Shown: in pieces, positions 23,870 to 36,359 of the stretch
How positions within the stretch are numbered: position 1 is the first letter of the stretch
Layout: every line of letters starts with the position of its first letter
NCBI GenBank assembly: GCA_014706295.1
Contig: JACSVZ010000007.1
Coordinates: forward strand, 60,895,475-60,959,474
DNA length: 64,000 bases
Direction: 5' to 3'
DNA from: Lycocorax pyrrhopterus obiensis
Lineage: Eukaryota > Chordata > Aves > Passeriformes > Paradisaeidae
The notes under the pieces: model-generated
The model's input: only the letters and a program-made list of their open reading frames with translations
Told to the model about the DNA's origin: nothing
The model's database searches: none
Translations under genes and position numbers: made by a program

Positions 23870-24425
23870 ATGTGAAATTCAGGGGATATTCATGCACCGA
23901 TGCTTTACATTTTTCTCTGGGCACTGCCATCAGCAAAACGCTCCAGCATTCAGATGAGGGTCCTGCAAAAGGTCAAACTGAAATTTGCTTGCGTATCCGA
24001 GCAAATATTTGTGAACAATTTCCCCCATTATTCTCTAAGCTTTACGTACGGCCGAGAGAAGCGTGGTCCTTGTTAAAATGTTTCTGGGGACTGCAGTGAC
24101 TTCAAAAACTGCCTGAAAGCAATTCCTAGGCTGGCTGTTCAAGTGCATTTTCTGCAAACAAAAGTTTATTTGCTATGTATAGATAAATGCTGTCAGTGGG
24201 CTAATTTGGAAGCACTGTTGATTACCCATTGTAATGAGGCCTATTACATAATTAAAAGTGTTTTCTCCTAACTGCATTTTTCTGCTAATTAACATTTTAT
24301 GCCATCTACAATGGACACTTTGGGCTGCATCAAAGACATTATTATGCAATTTTATCCTAAGAGCAGACTATGAATTATTAATTAATATCAAATCTGTTGA
24401 TTAAAGGGCAATTTGTAAGTAAGCC
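23870..24425. promoter_or_regulatory. Candidate developmental enhancer (TAATTA-rich)
   Basis: A repeat-free block with many homeodomain-type cores (CTAATTA-like at about 24284, ATTAATTAATA at about 24377, GTTGATTAAAG near 24396, CATAATTAAAAG near 24246). It also has intact mixed-composition sequence with CpGs (CTTGCGTATCCGAG, TACGTACGGCCG at 24043-24054). Old neutral avian DNA rarely keeps such mixed words; a conserved enhancer is the simplest reading. Confidence 0.45.
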
Positions 24426-25477
24426 AGTCATAGCCAGGAACAGGCTTCACCCATAAATATTCCCCTGAAACACAGTCCAAAATAACATGGAGTGAAGAAA
24501 AGGTAGAAGACTGGGAGTGTGAAACATGGGAGACTGGGATAATTTATGGGGACCTCTGATGTTTTTCCAGAAATTCCTGTTGTTAGTGTTTTAATTAAAC
24601 AGAGTCTTCTAAAACACTCTGTCATGTCCCAGCAGGATTCACAAAGGGAAAACTGTGGAATCCTTGTTCCCTGAGCAAGCCAGACAACAACAGGAACTCA
24701 GTGCACAAATTCACCTCAGCCTGGAAGTTCAGATCAGAAATTTACCCAGTTTGGGGGTGGAAGCAGCAGATGTTGGCAGAGATTGAGGAACACCTACAGA
24801 AGTTATTTTGCTGCGGCATCACCTTGAAAAACGAGATGTGGGTGAGAGCAAGGCCGCAGTGTGAACATGGGGGGAGTTGCCTGCCCACTGCTCACTTACA
24901 CAAGTGCCCAAATTGGCACAAATCTGCACAAATCTACACAAATGTCTAAGTTCAGGTTCAGCTGGTCAAACCAAGCTGGAGAACGGATACTGGATAAAAT
25001 CCTGACTTACTGGGGTCGAGAGTGGACTCCTTTCAACGTGAGCCAATTCATCGTCTGAATTGCCCACCATGAGCAATAATCAATGCACACCAGGTCCTGC
25101 AACACCACATCCAGGCCAGCTGCACCCCCTGACCCTCACCCAGCAGGAACTGGGAGCTCTGGAGAGCAGCAGTACCTACTGGGAGCCAAAGCCACCCTAA
25201 AAAAGTCAACCTTGGGGCTTCATCCAAGACCAGGCATCCCATGGAACCGTTGTGGGACGCTGTGGAGTGCCCACCCCATGCTGCTTGGCTGCCCTGAAGT
25301 CAGGGCTCATCAATCACAGGCACCAGGACACAGCATCATCCCGGGATTCAGAAATGAAGGAGCAGCCAGATGCACCCTCTGCCAGCTTTGGCATCTGCTC
25401 ACTGCTGCAGCAGCTTGGTTCTGCTCTGGGCTCAGGCCTGAACTGGCTGCAGCTCATTCTGAGGTCAGGAAAAGTGG
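24426..25477. other. Intergenic, no gene recognised
   Basis: No repeat family or exon recognised. There is a short direct repeat of CAAATCTGCACAAAT type at 24915-24945. Confidence 0.4.
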
Positions 25478-25635
25478 TATTATAATAATAGTAATAGTAG
25501 TAGTAGTGGTGGTAGTAGCAATAGTAACAGTAGTTATTATTATTATTATTATTATTGTTGTTGTTGTTGTTGTTGTTAAATTTAATAGGTGTTGTTGTTG
25601 TTGTTATTCTCATTATTATTACTATTACTGTTAAT
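25478..25635. repeat. Compound trinucleotide tract (TAA/TAG/TTA/TTG)
   Basis: About 158 bp of imperfect trinucleotides run in successive blocks: TAATAG, TAGTAG, GGTGGT, TTATTA, TTGTTG, a short non-repeat AAATTTAATAGG, TTGTTG again, then ATTATT/ACTATT. The period of three keeps frames open on both strands and creates spurious poly-Val/Ile/Cys and poly-Asn open frames. Confidence 0.9.
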
Positions 25636-26284
25636 CAGGCTGGTGATGTGCCTGCTGTAGCAGAGCTGCAGACACCCGAAATGCACTCCACGTGCTGCAC
25701 AGATTGCGGCCGGGCAGGGAAAACCATCCAGGCTGCTTCCATCCAGCAAATGCCTGTTGGGAAAAGCTGCTTGAGCAGCCTTGTTTACCAACATGAGCAG
25801 GCTGCAGGAGAGCTGTGTGATAGCACACACCACAGTCAGGCTTTGTGCTGGAGCTGTAAAAGGGGAAGGGGAGAGGGAGGCGCTGGGAGTGCTGGTGGTG
25901 TTTGCAGGGCGGGTCAGTCCCAGCTGTGCTCACCCTGTTTCTCACACCCTCTGTGATCAGAGTAGCACCTGACCCAGGTGAGAAAAATAGCAGAACAGGT
26001 CATAAATTAAAAAAAAATAGGTCAAGCAAAGAGCCACACTTCAGGTCTTGGACATCCACAGATGTCCCTGGATGGAAAGGGCTTCTCTGCAGGCTAAAGG
26101 CGGACCCATGACATCCATCCCTCTAGATCAGCTCCAGAATATTCCTGCCCCCAAAAAGGTGAGTATCTCCCAGATTCCTGGTTCAAGCACAAGCCCAAGC
26201 CCAGAGGTGAAGATCCTCTCCCCTCTCATCACAAGAGCTCTGCGTGTGGACTCCCCCCTGCCCTCACTCAGCCTGGCCACGGGC

Positions 26285-26570
26285 ACCTTGTTAAGTCCTG
26301 CCGGACCCAGGAGCATTAACGAAGCCCAGGACCAATTAATTAATCGTTGTCCTCCTTGCAAGAAAAGTACACGGAGAAAACAATAATTGGAATTCATAAG
26401 CCCTTGGATACACGATGGTTAATGAGAGCCTCTAACTACAGAGACCTGTAGGAAGATGCAGCTCTGTTTACAGCAGCCCTTTTCATTGTGTTTTTCTCAT
26501 TTCGGCTTCTCTCATTATTTCTGGAGGACATAATGAAGAGCTCCTTCAGACATGCAAAAATGAAGCCAGA
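26285..26570. promoter_or_regulatory. Candidate conserved non-coding element
   Basis: Repeat-free block with CAATTAATTAATCG (26331-26345), AACAATAATTGG and AGACATGCAAAAATG. Bordered by poly(T) and C-rich sequence. Inferred from composition. Confidence 0.35.
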
Positions 26571-28609
26571 CAGTACAGAGAGGGTCTGGAAGGTTTTTTT
26601 TTACAAGACTGGGTAATTCTGAAGGCAGACTAAAGGAGAGGTGTGTTAACATCATTTTTTTTTTTTACACTCTGTGTTGCCACCTCACCTTTAGCAAGAA
26701 GTTTTGCACTTTGGATTAGCTGACAGGTCCTATTTCAAGTGAAAACCCCAGTTCAGGAGATATCAGGGTCTCCCAGGTTGGGGTACCACAAAAATGGTGA
26801 TGCTCCCCAAAACTGAAGGGGTATTTGTCTGTAACCCCCAGTCCCACACCAGCTCTCATGGTTTATTTGTAGGGTTATGTGGAAGATATTTTTTCTAACA
26901 GGTTTCTGGCCATCAGGACTGCAGAGGAAGCATGAAAGCATTAACTGGATGCAAAAAAAAGGGGTCAAACAGTAGAAAATCATCCCCTTCATTGCTGTTT
27001 TCCTCAGGCTTTAAAAGCAGCGCATCACCTGGCTAATTTCTGTTCTTTAACCAGCAGAAGGTGGAGATTATTGGGGTCCCCAATTCATTACTCAGTGTAA
27101 CTCCAGCCTCAGTATTTCCCCCCTTCACTGGTGGTTCTCACAGTGAAACCAACCCATTCATTTGTAAAGCCATGAAAACACAGAGGAAATCCACAATTCC
27201 TCCCTGGAAAGCTCTCCAGGTGGTTAAAGCCATGACGTATTTCCTTCTCCCATCACACTGGGCTGGGGACTTTTTGACCCTGGGCTCTGGCAGAAAGCCA
27301 AGCCATCCTGTGGACTGCACTTTTTATTTATTTATTTTTTAAAATAATCATTTCACGTTTGAGAGCCTATAAACATCCAAGCAATTTATTGCAGATTTAC
27401 CACTCTCCGTTTTTCTGATCTCAGCGCCAGGGCTCAGAGTTCAGCCCAAATCCAAGTTAATACACAGCAGTAGCTTTGCATGTCAATTAGAGGGAGAAGG
27501 TTGTTTTCTGGCTCGACCTTTGGGATCAAGTGCTAATGCACTACAGGAAAAGGCAGTGATTTATCATCCAAATCCCAGCCAGGACCACTTTTTCCTGGGA
27601 GAAGGACTTGCAATAACTCACTCAACACCATCAGTCATCTCTTGGCCGTCCTCTCGGGGGCATTTCCAGCGTTACTCCAGGACCAGGAGCCTTCAGCCCC
27701 GGACACTGATTGAACACAGCACCTTATTACTCATTTTATGGCAGCAGCTTGGTACCCAGGTCATGGAGCAAGACCCAGATGTGGAGAACAGCAGATCTCA
27801 TGCCCAGAAACTTTGTGGTTTGGGGATACGTTGAGTTTTGATGGTGATGCGACAAACGCTCCTCCCTACGGAGGGGTTGCTGAAAAGGGCAGCGGTAACG
27901 GAAGGAAAAGTGACCTGGTCGTTAATTGTGTCTGGGAGCAGTGAAAAAGCAATGTTTTAAAGCCATTTCACTGCCTGGTGTTGAGTATTGCAAATCACAG
28001 TCTGAGCTGTTCTCCTGCACAGACCAAAGTGGGGACACAGCATCTGAGGGGAGCAGAGATGAAGCTGTGACCCCGAAGGATGAGCTACTCATGGGGACAC
28101 AAGAAGAAAGAGCTTCCAAAAGATATCCTGGAGTGTGGCACAGCTCAGGATATTCTTTCAAAGGGAATATTTGAGGACAAAAATGATTTTTTTTTTTAAA
28201 TCTCCCCTAAAGAATTTTGTTTTCCTTCTCTTTTCCTCCTTTCCTTCTTTTTTAGAGGGAAGATTTTAGCCTGGGAATGGGTGAAGAGCTGTAAAGTCTT
28301 CACCCCAGCACAGTCCCCAACACAGAGAACTGATGGCAGCCTGTCCCTGTGGGCAACGTGAGCTGGGCAGGATGCCAAGAGCCTGGGAAATATTTCCAAA
28401 TACCTGCCACGGAGTGCAGTCTGTGCATCCCTGGGGAAAAACAAATCTGCTCATCAGAGATGCTCCCAAGAAAACAGCCCTGGGAGGTGGTTTATGGGGG
28501 AGGAAGGACCTCTCTGGACAGGATGGTCCCTCACAGCACACACAGCACATGCCTCTGCTTCCAGGAGCAAAGCACCGTCCCAGGTGCCCTTCAGGGAGGC
28601 TCAGAGCCT

Positions 28610-28800
28610 TATTTGCCTTTTTTCCCCAGATGCATATTCATCTGCTTAGTTTGTAAATCCCTGGAGCCTCATTTGTCCAATTAGTGCTTGCTGAGTCTCT
28701 TGCTGCTGGCAAATAATAGGCTCTTCCATGCACTATTGCATTACCCAAAAGAAAATTACTTGGCAGCTAAGAACCGAGGCGTCTTAGTGCCACGAGGAAT
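28610..28800. promoter_or_regulatory. Candidate conserved element with POU-like site
   Basis: It contains ATGCATATTCAT (POU/octamer-like, about 28631-28642), CCAATTAGTGC and CATGCACTATTGCATTACC with no repeat content. Inferred from composition. Confidence 0.3.
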
Positions 28801-29274
28801 TGAAGGGAGGAGAGGCAGCTCCTGCACCTTAACTGGCCCTGACATAAGCCCTGAGTGGACAGGAGGGCTCAGCCCCATCCCTTGCAGGGGGGTGAGGTCA
28901 TTTCAGTGCTGTTTCAGTGTTCTGGGAACTGGGATTGGAGAAAAACCTGCCTGATCCATCCATGCCCAAAAGTTTTGTCATCAAACCACTTTAACTTCAC
29001 TCCTCTAAGCCTTCACTTTACAGGTGCTGTAGCATCCCACAGCTCCTCAGTGGCATTCCTGGCTTTGCTCCCTGTTGCAGCTTGCTGCTGGTGAAAGCTA
29101 ATCCAGGAGCCTCCCCTCCAGCCAGGCCTTTTGCAGCAGAATAAATCATCTGAGTGGAATAAAAAAGAGTCCCAAGCATTTGAAGAATGAGGCTGCATTT
29201 TTAGCTACAACAACCAAAAAAACCCCTCTTTTTCCCCCTTCCTTTCTACTGGTGCAGTTCATCACTCAGAGGGA

Positions 29275-29490
29275 AGGCTGCTGACACTTTCCACAATCCC
29301 AGGTTGCTCCAAGCTCCATCCAGCCTGGCCTTGGACACTTCCAAGGATGGGGCAGCCATAGCTTCTCTGGGCAGCCTGTGCCAGGGCCTCCCCACCCTCA
29401 CAGGGAAGAATTTCTTCCTAAATTCTAATCTAAATTTCTCCTCTTTTAGTTTAAAACAATTCCCCCTTGTTCTGTCACTAACATGACAGC
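29275..29490 (-). mobile_element. CR1 LINE 3' fragment
   Basis: Antisense CR1: CCCAGGTTGCTCCAAGCTCC, a GCCTTGGACACTTCCAAGG block, CCTCCCCACCCTCACAGGG and GAATTTCTTCCTAA, ending in CCCCCTTGTTCTGTCACTAA. The extreme 3' tail is eroded before 29275. Confidence 0.9.
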
Positions 29491-32005
29491 AGAGCATCCT
29501 GCTGGAGACCAATCACTTGTCTGGGGGAAAAAAAGAAGGGGCAAAAATTCAGCATCCAGACAAAGGAGCAAAGAGGGCTATAACTGATGGAATCACCCAC
29601 ACTGGGATGCAGCAGGGCCACAGAGCCCAGGTTTTCTTTCCTCCAGTCTGACATTTAGGTTAGACTTATATATATTCCTTGACAGAGGTTTGTGAGCAGT
29701 TTGACCTGTGCTAATCGTTTACCCCCAGCTGGGAGAGAGCCTTGCACCAGAAATCAATCTGCCTTGCCTCCATTTCTTGTCTGACTGCACCCAGTTCCTC
29801 AGGAAGAGGCAAAAATGTCCCTCTCTGATTTATCATACAACTTTAATAAGTGCATTTTATAGTTCAGGTCGTATCCTTTCATGAGCCTCATTATTTTAGA
29901 CTGGTTTTATAACAAGGAAAATGTGCCATTAAAGTGTCTTTCTCCAACGGCCTCAAGTAGCCTTTCAGTTTAAACCTCTCTCATGGCTTGGAAAGCTGGA
30001 ATTTTGTTTGTCAATGCTGAATAAGACACCAAGATGATGGCACCAGTGTCTAAAAGGTGTGGAAAGTGATTGTGGCTGCAGCTGGAGTCTGTTGAATGTG
30101 GCTGGATCATCACTCGCTCCCCCACGAGGGGTTTGGAAGTGCTGCCTGTTTACAGCTTGCCAAATCCTGTCCCTGGGGAAGGCTCTGTGCCCACAGGCCT
30201 GTTCTTCCCTTGGCTCAATCTTGGCTTTGCAGAGGGCTAAAGGAGAACAGAACTGAGCTTGGATCTGCTGGAAGACTCTGCATCCACAGGCCAGGTTGGT
30301 ATTGAGAGAATTTAAAGCTCCATCAGATTTCAGTGGGCACTAGGTCAGACCTTTAGTTGTTATTCAGCTAAAACCAACATTAGAATTGGCAATAAGCCAA
30401 AAGCAGAGATATTTGCCCAAATTTTAGGTTTTGTCTGAACCCAGACTAAACCTGAAGTTAATTAAAGCAGAGATTGATCTGAGTATAAACTCTGGAGCAA
30501 ACTCAACTGGATTTTAGGGACAGCTTGCACATAAACTAAGCCCACCCTTGCTAGATAAAAACAAAAGTCAAATCATCCTCACTTGGCATTTACAGAGGGC
30601 CAGTGAATTCCATTTCCCTGCATTGCTCCCATCCCTCTCCAAACAGACCAAATACCTCAGACTGAAGCCAAAACCAAACTGAAATTCCCTTCCACACAGG
30701 TCCAGGGGAGAAACTGGCACATCCTTGGCTGGTGGTGTTTGACAAAACCCAGCTATTCATGCTCTGCCTTCCACCTTTACTGATTTCTGCCAAAATCTGT
30801 GCAGTCCCAGTCGTTCTCTACCTGTGTGACCACACTTTGTGCTCTCCAGGTGAGTTCAGCAGGCTCTACTCCTCATCTTAAACTGTGTTTAGATCTGGGC
30901 TTGCACATCTGGGGCTTCTCATTAAAGGAGGATTTTGCTTTGGGGCAGCAAAGTTTGGAAAGCTTGGGAATGACCAAGGCAAAGGGTCAGCCATGACCAC
31001 TGCTCAGCACTGATGGAGGAAAATGTCATAAATGGCCATCCAGTGGACACCCTGGAATGATGCAGTGCAGCAAACAGGAGCAATCCCTGGCCCCAGGGAA
31101 GGAAAACAGAGCTGGGTCATGGCTGCAGTGCCAGGAGCTGGTCCTGGAACTGGTTTTGCAGATTCTGGGTGAAACATCATCCTTGGTCTGACGCAGATAA
31201 AGCTGTCAGGGATGGCCACTCACCCGTGTTTAAAAGATGCTGCCTGTGACAACTCGTGCTTAAGGGTCCTTGCTCCACAGCAGGATTAAGACAACCTTTC
31301 CCAGGCAGTGGGAAATGCCCCACTGTTGCTTTAGCAGACGGAAGGAGATCCTATATTTATTTCTGTAGCCACATAGTAGAGAAAACAGGCAAAAAAATTT
31401 CCCATATGAGCTAAAAGGGTATCGACACAGTCACTCCCAAATCCTCTCTCTTCAGCAAAACCCGAGACATCTGCTGCTGAGCTGCACACTCAGCACCACA
31501 CAGAAATTATTCCCTCTGAGCCCAAAGAGGAACCGAGTGAGTCACGGAGTCTTTTTTTTTTTCTCTCTTTTGCAAATATTTGCTGTGGGGCAATACCATA
31601 ACTTTTGTGGTGCCTGCAGAGCAGTGTCTGTGTTTGTGCAGGGACATGCTGAACTGGGGGACACCGAAGAGCTCCGTGAGTGACTGCACAGGTGAAATGG
31701 TGCAAGTCGTGCTGCTCCAGCTCACAAAGCAGGCACTGAATCCTGGCACGAAGCCCCAGCGAGCAAAACTCCCGAGAGCTGCCACTCTCCCTCTGGAGAC
31801 CTTGTGCCAGCTCAGGTTTTGCTCAGGTGGGTTAATCACTGTCTCCCCAGCCATGGTTGCCATCAGCTCTGTTTTGGCAGCAGAAAGGAGGAGAGGGCGA
31901 CTCCACCTGCATCAGATCTAATTGTGATTTGATGTATGAGCCCCCAGTATATTCCAGACATGGATCCCAAGATGTCGAAATCCAAGGTCCCAGGAATCCC
32001 AAGAT
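29491..32005. other. Intergenic, no gene recognised
   Basis: Positions 29830-29945 and 30340-30500 are A/T-richer and repeat-free. No splice-flanked exon or repeat family recognised. Confidence 0.4.
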
Positions 32006-32046
32006 CCTTAAGGTCCCTTCCAGCCCAAACCATTCTGAGATCCCTT
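32006..32046 (+). mobile_element. CR1 3' tail remnant
   Basis: Only about 40 bp of CR1 tail remain: TTAAGGTCCCTTCCAGCCC, then AAACCATTCTGAGATCCC. Confidence 0.75.
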
Positions 32047-34163
32047 GTCAGACCCTGGTTTAGGCACCGAAGCACTTGGGAAATGAACTCCTCCATGAAG
32101 CCACGAGCTCCCAGCCTGGGTGTTCCAGCACTGTGAGCTTCCAGGAGGATGAGCTGAAGCCAGGATTCCTGGCTGGATCAGCTCTTGGCTCCATAGGAAA
32201 GGCTGTGCTGGGATGCTGTGCTTTCATGCCAAGATGCTGTACTCTCCCTTCATACACGGCCCTACCCCTCCACACCCAAAAAATAAGAGCTCCCCTTTCC
32301 TTCCCAGGAATGTTCAGACCTGCAAAGTGCCCCAAATCCAAAATACGAACAACAAGAAGCTGGGAAAAGACCCAGACAGGGTCTGCTGCCATCACAGACC
32401 CTCTGGCAGGGTTGGCCCAGGTGCACCGAGCACCAGCAAGTCCCCACTCCGTGGCAATTTACTTTAAGAAATAACAAAAATCCCCCAGTTTGTGCAGAGA
32501 ACAGAGCGGGCCTGTTCCCTAGGCTGCATTAAAACCCTTAGCTTAGTGTTGCAACAGGTTTCTCAAACATTTCTGGCTCTGGTAAAACATTTTAATAACC
32601 CTGATAATGTTTGTCATGTGGTTAGGGGTGCTTGGGCTGGAATAAGCCATAACTCCAGCTGCCAGAAACCCCAGGAACCAAATAGCTCCTGTCTCTGGAC
32701 TGTGGGCTGATGTCCCTCACTCACACGTGTCCCAGGCTGTCCCCAGGGATGGGAAGCAGCACAAAGCCCTCGGTGAAAAGATTTTTCATGGCCTCAGTGA
32801 CTTAGGCACATAATCCCACACAAAGCCAAGGAGGCTTAGGGCCAGATGTTCCAGAGCAAGTCCAGCACACATTCCCATGAGGGTTTAAGCAGAGCTCCAG
32901 GGAATTCCATGGCAGAAAAAGGTGTGACAGCTCCTGGAGCACCACCTGGAGAAGGGACTGAGGGGGATGGAGGGAGATGCTGGGTTCAGAGAAGCCATCA
33001 CAGCCCTGGATTCCACCACCCCGCTCACCAAGCCCCTGCTCCAGGGGCTGCAGACCTCTTATCCTGCCAGCACCTTGCAAAAAACCCCTTAAATTAATAA
33101 ATTCCTTATGAAGAGGACGATTCCAGCTCCCTGGGGGAGGTCACTCCTGTGTGGTGCCTGTTGGAATGGTGGGAAACAGGGGTTTAGGTAAACAGGATAT
33201 TCCCTGCAGGGAAAACTCGCATCCCCCAGCAAGCAGGAAAGAGGTGGATTCCTGGAGCAGGGTATTTTCCACTCAGTGGTAGAAATAGGTGGATGGAGCC
33301 CCAGGCTGTGCTCTTCCTGTTATGTGAGCAAAGTGTTAGGTGGGTTACTCTTTTCTTTTTTATTTTTTTCCTTTTATCTCGGACATTCCGGACTTATTTT
33401 GCTGATTTAGTCGAACATCTGATTGTGCCACACCAACTTATTGGGGTTTTCACCCTGGCTTCAGGATATGTGATGTTGTTATGTCTGCTTGCACGCATGC
33501 ATCGGTGATTTTTACACTGCTTGAGAAGTGTAAAAATGGTTAGAAAGGACTCCCAGCAAAAATATCAGAATAGATCCATGTGGTGGAGGAAATAACAGTG
33601 AGGAGAAAACCACCAGCTGAAATCCCAGGTCACATAAATAACTCTGCGAACATCACCTGTTTTTTCCTCTCCCATTAGTTAGGGAGGCCATAAGCAGCAT
33701 CAGGCAGCTCTGTGCTAATCCGTTCTCTTCCCTTCTTCACCTGTATTTCTAAATTGTTCATTTCTAAGTGTCAACGGGACCCTGAATCTAAAAAGAAAAG
33801 CTTGGTGCAAGTCCAGAGCATTATCCAGAGCTGGAGCCCTCCTCCCCAGCAGCTCTCAGGGACACTCAGGGCTGGTGTTGCTACTCCTGATCCCCATGGG
33901 ATGGCAGAAGAAAAGCCAGGGGGAGAGGTCAGGCTTGTGATCAGGTGTTTGGGAAGGGGCTGGAGCACCTGAACCACACTGCTCTGCTCAGGAGGCTCTG
34001 CATGGAACAATGGAGCTGGGAGGCCATGGGAGAAGGTGCTTCTCAGGAGATATTCTCATTCCCAGGATTCAGTGGTTGGAGCCTGCCCTGGGGGACCCAA
34101 ATCCCTCGGGAAGGGGATTCACAGCTGATAAATAGGCCAGCAGTGATTTAACTTTTCACTTGG
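32047..34163. other. Intergenic; small unusual block at 33.3-33.5 kb
   Basis: Mostly featureless. The block 33340-33540 is A/T-rich and repeat-free. It contains a 71-codon frame (33293-33508) with a hydrophobic C-terminal stretch, and the inverted repeat TTTTTACACT/AGTGTAAAAA (33509-33518 and 33527-33536). Confidence 0.4.
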
Positions 34164-34540
34164 TAGAATCACAGAATCATAAAATGGTTGGAAGGGGCCT
34201 CAAAGCCCATTTCATTTCACCCCTGCCATGGGCAGGGACACCTTCCATAGACCAGGTTGCTCCAAGCTACATCCACCCTGGCCTTGGACACTTCCAGGGA
34301 TCCTGGGGCAGCCACAGCTTCTCTGGAAAACCTGTGCCAGGGCCTCACCACCCTCAGTCAAGAATTCCTTCCCAATATCCCATCCATCCCTGCCCTCTGG
34401 CAGTGGGAAGCCATTCCCTGTGTCCTGTCCCTCCATCCCTTGTCCCCAGTCCCTCTCCAGCTCTCCTGGAGCCCCTTTAGGCACTGCAAGGGGCTCTGAG
34501 CTCTCCCTGGAGCCTTCTCTTCTCCAAGGTGAACAACCTA
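34164..34540 (-). mobile_element. CR1 LINE 3' fragment
   Basis: Antisense CR1 of about 377 bp. It starts TAGAATCACAGAATCAT (terminal octamers), then GGTTGGAAGGGGCCTC, CAGGTTGCTCCAAGC and AATATCCCATCCATCC, and ends at CTTCTCTTCTCCAAGGTGAA. Confidence 0.94.
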
Positions 34541-34694
34541 AGTGGTACCTGAGCCAGGAGGGGATGCAGGGGGGAATTACAGGGCTGAGGGCAGAAGGAT
34601 GCAATATTTGTTGTCCTGTTTAGCCCACATGTGTGGTGCACTTGCATCAGCCTCCCCAGGAGCAGCACAGCAAAGCCTGGCCTAAGCCACTGAC

Positions 34695-34811
34695 TCTTTT
34701 CTTTTCTTCTCTTCTCTTCTCTTCTCTTCTCTTCTCTTCTCTTCTCTTCTCTTCTCTTCTCTTCTCTTTCCTTTCTTTTCTTTTCCTTTCTTTTCTTTTC
34801 TTCTCCTTTCT
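34695..34811. repeat. TTCTC pentanucleotide / polypyrimidine tract
   Basis: 117 bp of nearly pure pyrimidine: a CTTTT start, about 14 units of TTCTC, then TTTCC/TTTTC variants. Mirror-symmetric homopyrimidine of this length can form triplex (H-DNA). The lysine/glutamate-rich open frames on the minus strand are artefacts of the repeat. Confidence 0.92.
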
Positions 34812-36359
34812 GTAAAAACAGGAACATTCCATGATGGATTATAGGACTTAAACAAGCACATGGACCCTATGGAGGGAATAAATTCAGTGGGAAGGGGAGG
34901 GACAGAAGGCTGAGAACCAGGAGTCAGAGCAGTGACTGGTGTGAAATCAGCTTTGGTGGAACTGTGCTGATTTATTTCAGCTGGAAATCTGAGCTGAGGT
35001 GAGAAGGAGCAGCCAGTAGAGAGGCATGGACAAATTTCCCTGCTGGAGGGTGGTGCAGCTTTGGAGCACGAGCCCAGGGTGGCATCTCTGTCTCCAGGGG
35101 TTTCCAGGGCTCATTTGGCCAACAGGAACCAGGAAAATCCCATTCCAAGGAGCAGGGGATCACAAATCCCCAGACATCTCTCCCCACCAGCACTGGTGTG
35201 ATTCCTGATCCAGGGCGTGTGGTTTGCTCCTGAAGGACACAAGTGTCACTTTTTCCCTGTTGGCCTGTCCCCAGCTGTCCCAGGATGGTGGGAAGGGACA
35301 CCCAGAGTGTTGGCACATCCACACCAAACCACATCAGCTGTCCCCTCGTCAAGTCAGAGACCCCTGTGGTCTTTCAGCCACCCCTGCTGTGGCCGCTGAC
35401 CGCTGAATCTGCTGCCACGACAATTATTATCAGTAACAAACCCTACGAGGAGCTGAGGGGTGGCCAAAACACACCGAGGGACTTTCACCCCACTTTCAGG
35501 GGTGCAAGAATGGGGCTGGGGTCCCATGGGCTGGACAGTGAAAAGCCCAACACAGCCAGAGTCTGCAGGCACTCGGCCTCTGCAACCGGGAAATAGCTCC
35601 AGGAAAGCTCAAGGCTCTGGCTGTGAAGGTTTTTGGGAGGCTCAGCTCCTCAGCCAGTGCCCGGGGCTGCAATAGGGAAAGGAATCTGAAGCAGCATTGA
35701 ATTTCGCTGGGATCCATCCCCGTTCCCCTCAGGGCCCTTTCCAAACCCCCAGCCAGCAGAAGCAAACACAGCATTTACCAGCAGCAACACCTCCCACAGA
35801 CTGCTGCTGGCACCTCAAAACACTGCTCCCGCAGGACACCTTCCACCACGGGTCCCTGCACCTACAGACCTGCTGCTGCTAATTATCCTTGATATTAATG
35901 ATGTCAGGAGCTCCTAGGCCTGCAATTAGAAGCAAAAGGAGGAGATGGATAGGTGGCAGGGGGAAGACTGGGAAGCACGAGCTGCTCCAGGCCAGCGGGC
36001 GGGCTGGAGAACTTGTGCAACAAGAGACCTTCGTGAGCATCGTTAATCTGGAGCCTTTAATTGGGAGTTTGGAAAGAGCCTTTTCCATCTGTCTGCAAAG
36101 AAGGAGGGCCAGAGCTGCCCTGAGGAGGCTGGAGCAGGGTGGCTACCAGCCCCTGTGAGGCTGGCTCGTGGAAGGAGTTCCATCCTCCCTCTCTGCAAGC
36201 AGCCTCCTGGACGAGGGACACACGTCACAACCTTCTCCTGGCCCTCCTGTGCTGGCTCAGCCCTGCGGCCCCAGGGGAGGATGAATTTCCGTCGCTGCTT
36301 TCAAGTCGTGCTGCTGGTTATTGCTTACCACCGTATCAGCCATCAAAGTTCCCATGAAA
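34812..36359. other. Intergenic, no gene recognised
   Basis: No repeats recognised. Positions 35880-36065 carry TAATTATCCTTGATATTAAT and CGTTAATCTGGAG words and may be a conserved element contiguous with the stronger block at 36.4 kb. Confidence 0.4.

Larger units (their letters stand above)
25636..29274. other. Intergenic background around candidate elements
   Basis: Apart from the two candidate elements listed above (26.3 and 28.6 kb), I recognise no repeat family, exon or RNA gene. T-runs occur at 26658-26667 and 28190-28198. Confidence 0.4.

Noticed and set aside
25314..25634. Poly-Asn and poly-Val/Ile open frames
   Set aside because: Produced by the trinucleotide repeat.
34477..34832. 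Lys/Glu/Arg-rich open frames
   Set aside because: Translation of the TTCTC polypyrimidine tract.
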